The notes: a model not told the origin generated them from the sequence alone. A stretch of 34,328 nt of DNA from an uncultured bacterium (GCA_947176765.1 CAMWRX010000023.1:1-34328), one strand, 5' to 3'. Shown: positions 7,185 to 16,251, numbered from the stretch's first letter. Made by a program: numbers and translations.

Positions 7185-7974
7185 TTATTCACACTTTAAT
7201 TCAACATACTCAAAAAATACTGGAGCATCCATTTTTTCATTATCGAGGTATTTTTCATACTCTTTCCGCAATTCGTCCACATAGTCTCCTTTGAGGCTGC
7301 TTAATATGGTTGTAATGCTTTTCTTTTCATCAAATTTTTTAAATGGATTTAGCCCATTCTCGTATTTTACCCGGTTCCATTCTGACTTTAAATAGACTTG
7401 AACTGCAAAGTTTAGCATTCGCCGATTGTGAGTAAAATCATCAGATTGTTGATGTTGTGATTTCACAAATTTAATCAAATAATCTGACACAACACGGTCA
7501 AATGGTGCTTGTATATTCAAATATAATGACAGTATATATGCATTCTTCAAAAACTCATTGTATCTATCTTCAAATAAGCCCTGATCACAGATATTTCTCA
7601 AATCATAGCACACGATATTTGCTGTTATGTTTCGCACAGAATCAATCCATAGATTTCTTTTGTTGCTAATACCATCAATATGTATTTTTCGAGCAGATGT
7701 AATCAAGTTAGCTATGCCAAGTATTGCCGTCGCAATGACTCCACCTGATGTAATTATTTGTACAACGTTTACTTTGGGAGCGTCACCGTTTTGAGAAGTG
7801 TTTTCCTCTGGTTTATTATTAGAACCGTTTGATTGAGTCTCGCTTTCATTTAGCATCTCGGATGGCTCAACGCAAGGCGATACATCGGGCGCAGCATAGG
7901 CAGTCATTGATAATAGCATAAATGAAAAAGCGGAAATTAATGCCAATATAAATAGCGTATTTTTTTTGAATCAC
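7185..7974 (-). CDS. Cargo membrane or secreted protein with A8 frameshift tract after its start
   Basis: The main frame (7185-7946, minus) encodes a signal-like hydrophobic N-terminus ending MTAYAA, an Asn/Ser/Glu-rich linker, a second hydrophobic segment (GGVIATAILGIANLI, about residue 70) and a charged mostly helical domain. I recognise no family. The good start signal is GTG 7974-7972 with AGGAAG seven bases upstream, but the run of eight A (7960-7967, T on the plus strand) throws it out of frame. With seven A it would read MIQKNTLFILALISAF, a proper signal peptide joined to the main frame. So the gene is either switched by slippage at A8 or recently broken, or it starts at TTG 7946. A strong promoter lies upstream. 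The gene is AT-rich and reversed relative to the transfer genes. Confidence 0.7.
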
Positions 7975-8009
7975 AGATATTCTTCCTATAAACTTTTTGC
8001 TGTGTCCAT

Positions 8010-8038
8010 ATATTACATGACTTTTTGTTGTGATTCAA
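8010..8038 (-). promoter_or_regulatory. Promoter of the A8-tract cargo gene
   Basis: On the minus strand the sequence is TTGAAT, 17 bases, then TAATAT, about 35 bases before the GTG start at 7974. The match to the housekeeping sigma consensus is good, so the cargo gene is probably transcribed independently of the transfer operon. Confidence 0.65.
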
Positions 8039-8081
8039 TTCTTTTGGTAATATTTTAAAAATTTAAAGGGGAATCAGTATT

Positions 8082-10109
8082 TTGAACATCAAAGAAAAAG
8101 GTCGGGAAAACAAGGTTAAGAACAAAAGTAAAGAGAAAGGCTGCAGGCATGCCCAAACCGGCATCCGCCGTGTCATGACGGGCAAGCTGAAAAAAGAGCT
8201 GGTTCAGCGGAAGAGGGGCGGAGGAAACCCCGCCACCGAGATACCCGACAATATCACTGACACCGCCAGGGCTGCCACCGACTCCGCCAGCGCCGACAGC
8301 AGCACCGGGGCCGTGGAGCAGGTGGAGCAGCACGCCCAGAACGCCGCCAGTGAGGTGGGCCGGTACGCCAAGCAGGGCGTTTCCATGGCGGTGTCCAAGG
8401 CCAAGCAGAACCGCCAGAAGATCAAGGAACGACAGCGCCAGCCGGACACCCAGGGCCAGCCCCCGGACACGTCTGCCCCGACCCCTGGTGTTCGTGGGGC
8501 AGATACGCCGGCCCAACCTGGGTGGGTAGAGGACGCGCCCGCTGCTCCACAGGCCCCCGCACCGGGGGAACGTATGCGCCAGCGGGCCGTAGGCCAGCGG
8601 AGGAAGCAGCATGCCCACCCCGGGCCGGGCATGGCTATCTGGGGGGAGGCTGGGGTCTCCCCCCACTACGGAAAGCCCGCGTCCACCCCCGGCCCTTCCA
8701 CCGAAAATCTCCTCGCCGGGGACCAATCTATCTATCCATCCATCAAAGAGCGTCCCAGGCGCTCCACTGTGCTGAAGGAGAAGCCCCAGGCCGGGGCCAT
8801 CCAGCCTAAAACCCGCCAGACGGTGAAGCAAACCGTTCGGGCACAAGCGGCCCCTGCCAACATCCCTGCCACCATGGGGAAGAAGGCCGCCGCCAAGCGG
8901 ATCGCTGACCGAGCCAGAAAGAAAGCCCAGCGGGAGGCCCAGCGCGATATGCTCCAAAAATCCAAGAAGGCGGCCCAGGCCACCGCCGACCTATCCAAGA
9001 AAGCGGCCCAGGCCACGGTAAAGGCGGTGAAGGAGCTGATCAGCGCCCTGTCCGCACTGGCGGGCGGCGGTGCCCTGGCCGCTGTTATGTGCGTGATTTT
9101 CCTCGTGGCTGCTGTGATTGCGTCCCCCTTTGGAATACTCTTTGCCAATGAGCCATCACCTGGGGCGGTTCCACTGAATGCCGCAGTAAACCAAATCAAC
9201 ATGGAGCTTTCGGACAAATTAGCCACGTTACAATCAGGCGACTATAGCTCCATTGACATACAGGGCACAGCCCCGGACTGGCGAGAAGTGGCGGCTGTAT
9301 TCGCCTGTAAAACCGCCATGGGCCCGGACAGCGTGGACGTGGCCGCATTGACCCCGGATCGGGTGGAGCGGTTAAAGGCTATCTTTTGGGATATGTGTAC
9401 CCTTTCGTCCAGCGTGGAAACCATTGAGCATGAGGCCACGGACGATACCGAAGCGTGGACAGAAAAGAAGCTGCATATCACCATCACCCCCAAGCGCGCG
9501 GACGATATGCGGACAGCCTATGCGTTTTCTACCGACCAGAGCAATACCCTGACGGAACTGCTGGGTGAGTTGGACGTGCTCGGCGGCCTGCTGGCGAACC
9601 TGGGCATTTCTGACGAAAAAGTGATAGAAGTGCTCCAGCGGCTGCCGGACGATCTTTCCCCGGAACGGCGGGCCGTGGTGGAGATGGCTTGTAAGCTGGT
9701 GGGCAAGGTCAACTATTTTTGGGGCGGTAAGAGCAGCGCCATCGGCTGGGATCCTCGCTGGGGTACTCTGATGAAAGTGATCTCGCCGGGGAACGACACC
9801 AGTGGCACATACCGACCCTTTGGCCTGGACTGTTCCGGTTTTCTGGACTGGGTGCTGAAAAATGTGGGCCTGCCCAGCGATGGGCATTGGTACATCGGCA
9901 GAAATTTGACAGCGGTATCAACCGCCAACGCCAAGCCGGGGGATTTTGCCCTATACCCGGATTCATCCCATATCGGTGTAGTGGTGGGCCGGAATGAGGC
10001 GGGGAAGCTGCTGATCTGCCATTGCGCCAGCGGGCAGAACAACATTGTAATAACTGAATTTTCCGCCTCCGGCTTTACAGCCGTGGGCAAACTGTCCTTT
10101 ATAGACTGA
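8082..10109 (+). CDS. NlpC/P60-domain cell-wall hydrolase of the conjugation module
   Basis: This is a 675-residue protein. The first 320 residues are basic and rich in Ala, Gln, Arg and Pro, without a signal peptide. One strong membrane helix follows (about residues 328-356, ALAAVMCVIFLVAAVIA). The outer part ends in an NlpC/P60 peptidase domain with the catalytic Cys in LDCSGFLDWV (near 583), PGDFALYP, and His in SSHIGVVVG (near 629). Such proteins, like CD1108 in C. difficile elements, open the peptidoglycan for the mating channel. The start is TTG 8082 behind AAAGGGGA. In related elements this gene usually follows virB4 closely; here two cargo genes separate them. Palindrome copy 4 follows the stop. 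Confidence 0.9.
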   Translation: MNIKEKGRENKVKNKSKEKGCRHAQTGIRRVMTGKLKKELVQRKRGGGNPATEIPDNITDTARAATDSASADSSTGAVEQVEQHAQNAASEVGRYAKQGVSMAVSKAKQNRQKIKERQRQPDTQGQPPDTSAPTPGVRGADTPAQPGWVEDAPAAPQAPAPGERMRQRAVGQRRKQHAHPGPGMAIWGEAGVSPHYGKPASTPGPSTENLLAGDQSIYPSIKERPRRSTVLKEKPQAGAIQPKTRQTVKQTVRAQAAPANIPATMGKKAAAKRIADRARKKAQREAQRDMLQKSKKAAQATADLSKKAAQATVKAVKELISALSALAGGGALAAVMCVIFLVAAVIASPFGILFANEPSPGAVPLNAAVNQINMELSDKLATLQSGDYSSIDIQGTAPDWREVAAVFACKTAMGPDSVDVAALTPDRVERLKAIFWDMCTLSSSVETIEHEATDDTEAWTEKKLHITITPKRADDMRTAYAFSTDQSNTLTELLGELDVLGGLLANLGISDEKVIEVLQRLPDDLSPERRAVVEMACKLVGKVNYFWGGKSSAIGWDPRWGTLMKVISPGNDTSGTYRPFGLDCSGFLDWVLKNVGLPSDGHWYIGRNLTAVSTANAKPGDFALYPDSSHIGVVVGRNEAGKLLICHCASGQNNIVITEFSASGFTAVGKLSFID

Positions 10110-10110
10110 A

Positions 10111-10141
10111 AAATAAATCTCACGGTGAGACGCATTTTTTT
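10111..10141 (+). terminator. Dispersed palindrome, copy 4, acting as intrinsic terminator
   Basis: The core TCTCA-CGG-TGAGA (10118-10130) is followed by CGCA and a run of seven or more T, right after the hydrolase stop. The stem can extend AAAT to ATTT across a bulge. The T-run on the plus strand makes it a likely terminator of the transfer operon. Confidence 0.8.
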
Positions 10142-10152
10142 GTTTTGTGTTC

Positions 10153-10600
10153 TCTATGAGAGCGTCCTGCCCCCTTCTATTAGCTAAAACGCTATAGCTT
10201 GCAATTGAGCGGCAAGCTAAACAGTTACCTGGCCAACATTCATTATAATCTATTGTGCCATTTGCAGTATAGAATCCATTGTGATACGTAGGATTTCCAC
10301 TGCCCGTACTATCCATCGCACCATCAACAAATCCAACTTCGATCCATGACAAACCCGAACTTGATTCATTTCTAATCCAAGTAGTATGAAGAATGAATTA
10401 GTTTTTGGCAGCAACGGTATTAGCCCACTTTGAATCAAGCGGCTGTGTTACAGCATAGAAATATGCACCATCTATATTGCTGGAGGTTATAATAGTTCGC
10501 GGAAGCTCCACAAACCAGTGAAAGCATCATTGCCAACGCAACAACAGTACCGCCAACACCTTTTAATAATTTTTTTGAACTATTGACGCTTACGTAACAC
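10153..10600 (-). pseudogene. Remnant of a small secreted-protein gene
   Basis: Reading the minus strand from about 10,590, one frame gives a clear signal peptide (KKLLKGVGGTVVALAMMLSL ending CGASA). Continuation is in a different frame (IITSSNIDGAYFYAVTQPL), then hits a TAA, and then continues with FILHTTWIRNESSSGLSWIE and VGFVDGAMDSTGSGNPTY. So at least one frameshift and one in-frame stop separate the pieces, and no start codon is in frame with the signal peptide. It resembles small secreted proteins of the neighbouring island and is decayed. Confidence 0.65.
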
Positions 10601-10603
10601 TTA

Positions 10604-12283
10604 TCAATGCTGTCTTAAATATCGTTCTATTTTTGTAAGACCTGTGGTTCTGGCCTTTTGACTGAGCACTACGTCATAATTCCTAAGCACCTGATCAATG
10701 GCAACCGCATTGCTTCCGTTGAGAATAGCCCGAACATCAAAGCCATGGTCACCTCTGGGCAGAAACAGGTCATCCATTCCAGGGGTGCTGGCAAACCGAA
10801 CCCACATCATTTCTGCCAATTTGGACAACAGATCATCGCTGGACAAAATCAATTGTGTTGCCAATTCCCGCCCCATGGGATAGTCCCAGAAACGCTTGCC
10901 GACACCAATATCAGTAGACTGATCCTGCATCAGATTCTGAAATAGATTGTTCTTTTGAGTGATTTGCGTCCCGCTTTGGGTAATTTTTGTCCCGGATGAA
11001 CGCCCATTAAGTACGCCTTCCCGCCCATTTTCAAAAAATGATTCCCTCTCAGCCAGTTTCCGCCGTGTATTGGCAATGATAGCTGCGGAGTTGGTCGCTC
11101 CTTCGCAGGGTTCGTCAAAGATTTGATATGTCGTTTGGAATTTTCCGTTTTCATATACAAATATGGGATCGGTAAACTCCGGGGTGCCGGTATACCTTTT
11201 GACCAAATTGATGTAAGCGTACCCGGTTTTTTTCATAAATTCGCCTTCATCACTGTCAATCACCGCCTGAGCCTCCGGCGTCTTTCCCACAATCTTGCCG
11301 CCGCGATACTCGAGGTCATCAATTCCAAACCCATATTGAGCTTTCAGTTCTTTGTCCATCCGGCAACGTTCATAGGCGCTGTATAATTGATTCATTTTTT
11401 GAACATAGTTTACCGATACGGAAACAACCCCAAATACAGGAATCGCATCCTTACAGCGTAAGCTGTCTACCATCCAGGGAACATAGCCCCCGTCCTCCTG
11501 CCGGTGATTATGGATGGCACCAAGGGTCGCAAGTAGGTTATCTTCGGTATAGTTTGAGGTATTAAGCACTTTTTCAATCAGGGAGTTTTCTTCGTCTGTC
11601 CCACCAGATACAACAAATTGAAACCTCGACGTATCCAAGTAGAAAGAATAGGACTTATTCTCGTCAAAGGTCATGCCATTGGCCTCAAATTCTGACCGAA
11701 CTCTGTCAAAGACGCGATCCATTTTCTGATCAAATGTGCTGTTGGCATGATCGACATCTTCCGCCTTTGCGCTGAGAAGTTTTTCTGTATCATTCAAACC
11801 CACAGTAGCAGCCTTATCATTCAGTACAACTCCATAGCTCGAAAGGACACTGTTTTGGGCTAATTCATCTGAGCTGAGCAGCATTGCCTTTACATTGATA
11901 TCTCGCCAACTCGGGGGCAATTCTCTCTGATGCGCAGTCCAACTAAGGGTTTCCCACATTGTTTTTGCTATCTTCTCTTGAAGTCCTTCATCTGCCAAAA
12001 TAATTTCCGTAGCCAGTTCCCGGCCTACAGGGTGATTTATGAAATTCCTCCTCTTATACTGTGAAAAAGACGTATCCTGCCGCAACTGTTCCGTTAATGC
12101 TTCGATTCGGGCCTGAGATGCGGAACTCACTGTGGCAGAAGTGGACAGATACTGCTGATATGCACTACTAACTGCCCACTTGTCTTGTTGTGGGGATGTA
12201 ATGGCGTGGGGAGATTTTTGTGTTCCACTTGCCGCAACATTGGGAGTGGAAGCAGGTATGGCAGAGTTAATCTCAACCTTCAT
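10604..12283 (-). CDS. Unknown 559-residue protein with a duplicated terminal domain
   Basis: I cannot name this family. The protein has no signal peptide or membrane helix. Its N-terminus (MKVEINSAIPAS, then Ser/Thr/Gln-rich) looks disordered. Residues about 78-172 and 462-557 are repeats of one another: both have HPVGRELATEIIL or YPMGRELATQLIL, then MW, then a stretch ending SSYGVVLNDKAATVGL or RNYDVVLSQKARTTGL. The middle (about 190-440) is a separate mixed domain. ATG 12283 has AGGTGA upstream. A TTGACA at 12414-12419 (minus) may be part of its promoter. Its GC content is lower than that of the transfer genes. It is the last intact gene of the reverse-strand island, and whether it belongs functionally with the sigma and secreted genes upstream is unknown. 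Confidence 0.75.
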   Translation of the reverse strand: MKVEINSAIPASTPNVAASGTQKSPHAITSPQQDKWAVSSAYQQYLSTSATVSSASQARIEALTEQLRQDTSFSQYKRRNFINHPVGRELATEIILADEGLQEKIAKTMWETLSWTAHQRELPPSWRDINVKAMLLSSDELAQNSVLSSYGVVLNDKAATVGLNDTEKLLSAKAEDVDHANSTFDQKMDRVFDRVRSEFEANGMTFDENKSYSFYLDTSRFQFVVSGGTDEENSLIEKVLNTSNYTEDNLLATLGAIHNHRQEDGGYVPWMVDSLRCKDAIPVFGVVSVSVNYVQKMNQLYSAYERCRMDKELKAQYGFGIDDLEYRGGKIVGKTPEAQAVIDSDEGEFMKKTGYAYINLVKRYTGTPEFTDPIFVYENGKFQTTYQIFDEPCEGATNSAAIIANTRRKLAERESFFENGREGVLNGRSSGTKITQSGTQITQKNNLFQNLMQDQSTDIGVGKRFWDYPMGRELATQLILSSDDLLSKLAEMMWVRFASTPGMDDLFLPRGDHGFDVRAILNGSNAVAIDQVLRNYDVVLSQKARTTGLTKIERYLRQH

Positions 12284-12463
12284 TTAATTCACCTAACCTT
12301 TCTGCACCCGATCTCGGAAATCTGACATTGATTGTGTCCCAAACATATAAAAGATTGACTATCTATAAAGTGGCTCTAATGCAGGAATTGTTATTTTGCT
12401 CAAAACCGTAGTTTGTCAAGATGCACAGAAGCAGCCACAAGTATGCGGTGTGTACACAGGGGC

Positions 12464-12497
12464 AATTGGTGCCACCCCGCATGAGGTGGCACCAATT
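12464..12497. terminator. 13-bp inverted repeat between island genes
   Basis: AATTGGTGCCACC and its exact complement flank an 8-base loop. It lies downstream of the 342-codon secreted gene on the minus strand and upstream of the 559-residue gene. It probably ends the sigma-operon transcript, though the following U-tract is weak. Confidence 0.6.
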
Positions 12498-12542
12498 TCA
12501 AATCGTCCAAAGTTTAGCTGGGGTACTTCTATACATATTACA

Positions 12543-13559
12543 TTAGGCACCAAAAGCATACAGATATTCCATGCGTACTTGCCCCCGGTACTGGTAAGAA
12601 CCCGAATACGATGTGCCAAGCCACGATACATTGGTGAGGCTAATCTTGTAGGTGCCCTGTGCATCACTCGTACCGACAACACTCGGTATAGCATCAAACA
12701 CATTAGGAGAAGAACTTACATTTGATGGAACCATATTTATTGCTGTATTTGGAAGGGCAACATTCAAACTTGCCCTCGAAATATAAGAGTCACCAGTTGA
12801 GGACAGTTTTTTAATTGTCACCTTATTAACCCATGCCCGTTTAGGGATTCCATAACTCTGCAAAGGGTATGCGGCAGAAGCTGTGTAACGCGCAGATACA
12901 GACAGAGTAATAGTTCCCAATACAACAGTGGCTTTCTTAGTTAGTGGTGCGCCAAACCAGAAGGAGTAATGCGGGCAAGTATCTACCGAATCTGTCGAAA
13001 ATGTCACCATATACTCGCTTTGGCCCGATTGCATAGGCGTTAACTCAATAAAATAAACTGTATGTCCATTATCGGATGACTTTTTATAGTACTCCACCAG
13101 GTTGGCTGCTTTCACTCCATCCGTATCTACCACAAGCTGCCCCATGGTATTTACCACTTCAAATTTTACTTCAGGATCAGCATAAATGGTCAGCGTATTA
13201 TAGCAAACCGTTGTATTGCTTCGGGTATACTCCAAGTTATAGAAGTAGTACCGTTGAAGCTCATCAGAGTTTCGCAAATAGGCACCATAGCGATAATAGT
13301 TAGGCGGATAGTCATTTATGCTACTAGGGAGTCTATTCTCCAGCGATGCACGGACACGCATAACAGTTTCACCATCACTGGTTTCAAATGGTTCTTTTTT
13401 GTATTCATCATATGCATCAATGCTATCTACAGCGCTGAAATCAAATTCCGAAGGGGCTTCAGCGGCATTAACGGGTATCGGGAACAGGCAACATGAGATA
13501 ATTAACGATGCACATACACAGTACATCAAAATGCGGCCCAACTTTTTCTTCAGCGTCAT
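12543..13559 (-). CDS. Secreted protein of unknown function (cargo island)
   Basis: This protein of about 338 residues has a classical signal peptide (basic MTLKKKLGR, hydrophobic core, cleavage likely after VNA-A). The mature part is rich in Tyr, Ser, Thr and Val with many alternating hydrophobic residues, suggesting beta-rich folds. It has no LPxTG anchor and no catalytic motif that I recognise. ATG 13559 is preferred because AGGAG lies 10-14 bases upstream; the GTG at 13571 would overlap that site. It is the most downstream gene of the run sigma, anti-sigma, DUF6147, secreted protein, and is probably part of the same regulon. Its GC content is lower than that of the transfer genes. Confidence 0.72.
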   Translation of the reverse strand: MTLKKKLGRILMYCVCASLIISCCLFPIPVNAAEAPSEFDFSAVDSIDAYDEYKKEPFETSDGETVMRVRASLENRLPSSINDYPPNYYRYGAYLRNSDELQRYYFYNLEYTRSNTTVCYNTLTIYADPEVKFEVVNTMGQLVVDTDGVKAANLVEYYKKSSDNGHTVYFIELTPMQSGQSEYMVTFSTDSVDTCPHYSFWFGAPLTKKATVVLGTITLSVSARYTASAAYPLQSYGIPKRAWVNKVTIKKLSSTGDSYISRASLNVALPNTAINMVPSNVSSSPNVFDAIPSVVGTSDAQGTYKISLTNVSWLGTSYSGSYQYRGQVRMEYLYAFGA

Positions 13560-13571
13560 CTTAATTAGCAC

Positions 13572-13979
13572 TCCTCTTCTTTTTCTGTAAAATGTTGAAT
13601 GGGATCATTGTTGCAAGAATCAGGTACAGGAAACGCTTTTTTCCTGTGGAATCACCTCTTTCACGATTATAAGATCTTGATGATCTTGTATACAATGCTG
13701 CCTTTCCCATCCATAGTCGGCAAGGGCACTCACATAGTTATCCCCCTTAAGTTTTCCTTCATAAAATATAACGGTGGAGGTATTGCATTTTGGACACAGG
13801 AAAAGGCAATTTTAGAGGATTTATATATACGCTAAATCTTTCTATAAATCCAAGACCTGTGCCAGCAATTTGTGAGGCAAAGCCCAACGAATTATTATAC
13901 TTTGCAGAACGCAGGAACATACACCTTCTAAAACAGTCTTCGTTTTTTGTTTTGGACAGTATTGATCAGATTTTGCTGC
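13572..13979. other. Intergenic stretch with small gene remnants
   Basis: About 400 bases separate the two secreted-protein genes. On the minus strand a short piece reads KKRFLYLILATMIPFNIL and KKKRSAN then stop, like a signal peptide or small membrane peptide, but it has no start codon in frame. I see no convincing gene on either strand and no strong terminator. It may hold decayed coding DNA. Confidence 0.4.
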
Positions 13980-14396
13980 TTAACTCGTTAATTGCTGAGT
14001 ACTGACCCCTGCGGCATCCTTAACATAGATCATTACCACAGCGCGGTACTCCACCCCGCTAAAGCGCGGCGGATACGTTAGCACCATACCATGCCAATCG
14101 CTGTTTTCCACCAGGAGGGCCGGGGTATTGCTGGTGTTGAACGTGTATTCCGTTGTCCAGCCGTTGCCGGAGCTGCGCTGAATCGCCACGCTGGTGGCGC
14201 CGATCTTCTCCATGATATCGTTGGCTTGCACAGAAAAGTAAATGCTGAGGTCGCCATTGCTTTTCTTGGAAAGCGTCACCGTACTGCGCACAATCCGATC
14301 ACTTGCTCGTGTTTCTGCTGCATAGGCAGGGATGTTAAACAGCATCACCAAACACAGGAGCATGGGCATGATATGAATAGGCCACTTTTTCTTCAC
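13980..14396 (-). CDS. DUF6147-like small secreted protein
   Basis: This is a 138-residue protein with a signal peptide (MKKKWPIHIMPMLLCLVMLF, cleavage near AYAAE). The mature domain starts ETRASDRIVR and has the alternating pattern of DUF6147 proteins: a VQANDIMEKIGATSVAIQ stretch, a Trp-containing turn, and a closing segment with YPPRFSGVEYRAVVMIYVK. This family is found as small exported proteins in gut Clostridia; the function is not known. The start is GTG 14396 with a very strong site (AAAAGGAGG). It lies 13 bases after the anti-sigma-like gene and is thus in its operon. Confidence 0.78.
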   Translation of the reverse strand: MKKKWPIHIMPMLLCLVMLFNIPAYAAETRASDRIVRSTVTLSKKSNGDLSIYFSVQANDIMEKIGATSVAIQRSSGNGWTTEYTFNTSNTPALLVENSDWHGMVLTYPPRFSGVEYRAVVMIYVKDAAGVSTQQLTS

Positions 14397-14409
14397 AAAA
14401 ATCCTCCTT

Positions 14410-15351
14410 TTACGTAAACATGGATTCTACAACTTGCCACAGGATGTCTTTTCCCACTTTTGAACTGACGTAATACTCATACTGATCCGTACACCAAGCA
14501 ATCGTCCAGTCCTTTGTATTTTGGATCAGGTAGAAAGTAATCCCGTCCTTCACCATTGATTCCACCGAGCCGTCAACTTTCTGTACCTGGGTGGCAGGTT
14601 CCCCCTCGTAGTTCATGATGCCGATGGAAATAATCCCCTTGCCGTCCGTATAGGATACCGAAAAGGAGCGCAGGAACGGATCATCCATGGCCAGCACGTC
14701 AAGACGATCCAAGACATACCCCTCCGGGAGCCAGCCCGGCTCGTGTACCTCCGTCATGCCGTAGGCATCGAGCGCTTCCTGTAAGGAAGCGAACTCGGTG
14801 TCGGGGGCTTCTGTTTCCTGTCCCGCTGTCTTCTGGGCCGGGTCATCGGACACCTGGCTATCGGGCACGATCTGCCCGAAGCTGAACACGTCCTCCGTCC
14901 ATCGGGCCATCGCTCCGAACACATCAACACCTGCGGCTTGGGCCGTGACCATGACGGCAAGCATACAGGCAACCGCAGCGGCGGCGACCAGGACTGTGCG
15001 GCGCATCTGTTTGAATCGGATCACACGCTTTGAGGGGGCATTAGTGGACGGCTGGGGTGTCTGCGGGGATGCGGTGTGTTCCAGATTCTCAGGCTCAGCT
15101 TCGGTTTCGCTGGCGCTGGGCATATAGTAGGTCACGAATTCGTTCCATTGCTGGTCTACATCAGGGAAAAATCCTGTGGGATTTTCGTTTTCTTTTTCGC
15201 TAATCGCCTCCTCCAGTGCGCTCATATACGCTTCGTCCTCCGGCCTGTCTGAGAGCGCTGGCGCAACTGCCAGCAGATCCAACAGCTTATCGATGGGGAG
15301 TTTGCGCAGATAGGCGTATTCTTTATAATCGTGCCTGTTTATTTCATCCAT
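14410..15351 (-). CDS. DUF4367-domain anti-sigma-like membrane protein
   Basis: This is a 313-residue single-pass protein. The cytoplasmic part (1-117) has acidic and Pro-rich stretches, and the membrane helix is at about 119-140 (RTVLVAAAAVACMLAVMVTA). An outer C-terminal domain from about 200 matches the DUF4367 pattern (GMTEVHEPGWLPEGYVLDRL and a later SYTDGKGIISI). Such proteins pair with ECF sigma factors in Clostridia and are thought to hold the sigma factor at the membrane. The gene follows the sigma gene by about 97 bases and precedes the secreted genes. ATG 15351 has a GGGGGAC site upstream. The anti-sigma role is inferred from topology and context. Confidence 0.82.
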   Translation of the reverse strand: MDEINRHDYKEYAYLRKLPIDKLLDLLAVAPALSDRPEDEAYMSALEEAISEKENENPTGFFPDVDQQWNEFVTYYMPSASETEAEPENLEHTASPQTPQPSTNAPSKRVIRFKQMRRTVLVAAAAVACMLAVMVTAQAAGVDVFGAMARWTEDVFSFGQIVPDSQVSDDPAQKTAGQETEAPDTEFASLQEALDAYGMTEVHEPGWLPEGYVLDRLDVLAMDDPFLRSFSVSYTDGKGIISIGIMNYEGEPATQVQKVDGSVESMVKDGITFYLIQNTKDWTIAWCTDQYEYYVSSKVGKDILWQVVESMFT

Positions 15352-15448
15352 GTTGTTGTCCCCCTGTTATACATATCCCGTGAGCGGGTCGTTTTTCGAC
15401 AGCGCTCCAAAGAAATTTTTAGATTGTAATTATTGTCAAAAATCAAGT

Positions 15449-15952
15449 CTATGATTTGTGAAATTCGCTCAACGCCTGTTGGAGTTTCTCGCGAATTCGC
15501 TCGAACCGCTTGTAGCAGGTGGTGAGTTTTATGTTCTGCCGCCGTGCTTCTTCGAGAAAAGTGGATAATCCCTTGGCAATTCTCAAGAAGAAAGCAAATT
15601 CATCTTCCGTCACTACGCTTTGGCAAAACTCTGCCAACTCTGAATCGCTGCTGTCCGAACAGGAAGGCTCTTTGTTGTGGTTGAGAAGTTCTAAAGACAT
15701 AAATAGCGATGCCGTCCGCTTTTGATCCTCTAAAATATGTAATGCCCGGTGACGAACTGTGCTTTTCATCCATCCAACGGGGTTTTTGATGCGCATAAGT
15801 TCCTCCGGCCGTTGGCAGGCGACTACAAATGCCTCTTGTACCGCCACCTCCGCTTCTGCTTGTTTTCCCAGTATGGAGAAGGCGAGAATATAGAGTTTGC
15901 GATAATATGTGTGATATATTTCCGCTATAAAGCGATTTGCAATTTCATCCAT
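15449..15952 (-). CDS. ECF-type RNA polymerase sigma factor
   Basis: This protein of 167 residues has a region 2-like N-terminus (FIAEIYHTYYRKLYILAFSI, then EAEVAVQEAFVVAC, then NPVGWMKSTVRHRALHIL) and a divergent region 4 (LSTFLEEARRQNIKLTTCYK, then a RIREKLQQALSEF helix). The pattern fits sigma-70 family ECF factors that direct polymerase to a small regulon. ATG 15952 follows AAAAGGAGCG at good spacing; the upstream start at 15979 lacks such a site. The gene heads a reverse-strand operon with the DUF4367 protein, which probably restrains it. The regulon may include the secreted proteins downstream. A vegetative-type promoter lies upstream. Confidence 0.85.
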   Translation of the reverse strand: MDEIANRFIAEIYHTYYRKLYILAFSILGKQAEAEVAVQEAFVVACQRPEELMRIKNPVGWMKSTVRHRALHILEDQKRTASLFMSLELLNHNKEPSCSDSSDSELAEFCQSVVTEDEFAFFLRIAKGLSTFLEEARRQNIKLTTCYKRFERIREKLQQALSEFHKS

Positions 15953-16043
15953 AAGTGTTCGCTCCTTTTGTGACCACAATACTTATGCACGAGCATAATC
16001 TCCACATTTTGGAATAATATTTGTGCTCTATGTTTACAGCTAC

Positions 16044-16071
16044 ATTGTACCATGCAGAGCCGGAAGTTCAA
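16044..16071 (-). promoter_or_regulatory. Promoter of the sigma/anti-sigma operon
   Basis: On the minus strand: TTGAAC, 16 bases, TACAAT, about 90 bases upstream of the sigma gene start. The match to the housekeeping consensus is good, so basal expression need not depend on the ECF factor itself. Confidence 0.6.
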
Positions 16072-16167
16072 AGCCTAAAAGTTAAAATCTTCTTCGCAAA
16101 GGATGAAACAGGGGGCGGACATGGTAGGATAGCATATACTAAACATCGATTTATTTGCCACACTACA

Positions 16168-16192
16168 AATTTGTCTCACCGTGAGACGAATT
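16168..16192. repeat. Dispersed palindrome, copy 5
   Basis: An 11-bp stem with one G-U pair around CCG; the core is GTCTCA-CCG-TGAGAC (16173-16187). It lies in the roughly 560-base intergenic region between the divergent sigma genes. Confidence 0.88.
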
Positions 16193-16242
16193 ATTCGGAA
16201 TATATTGCTTTTAGGAAAAGCAGTATCTCTTTGTGTGTTTTA

Positions 16243-16251
16243 TGATATACT
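16243..16251 (+). promoter_or_regulatory. Extended -10 promoter upstream of the hairpin leader
   Basis: TGATATACT is an extended -10 element (TGN plus TATACT). The -35 is poor. Transcription from here would run through palindrome copy 6 (a terminator) before reaching the sigma-like gene at 16514, making an attenuator arrangement possible. Confidence 0.4.

Noticed and set aside
13599-14005. Two small plus-strand frames (78 and 71 codons) between the secreted-protein genes
   Set aside because: Neither has a ribosome binding site or recognisable features, and they run against the operon.
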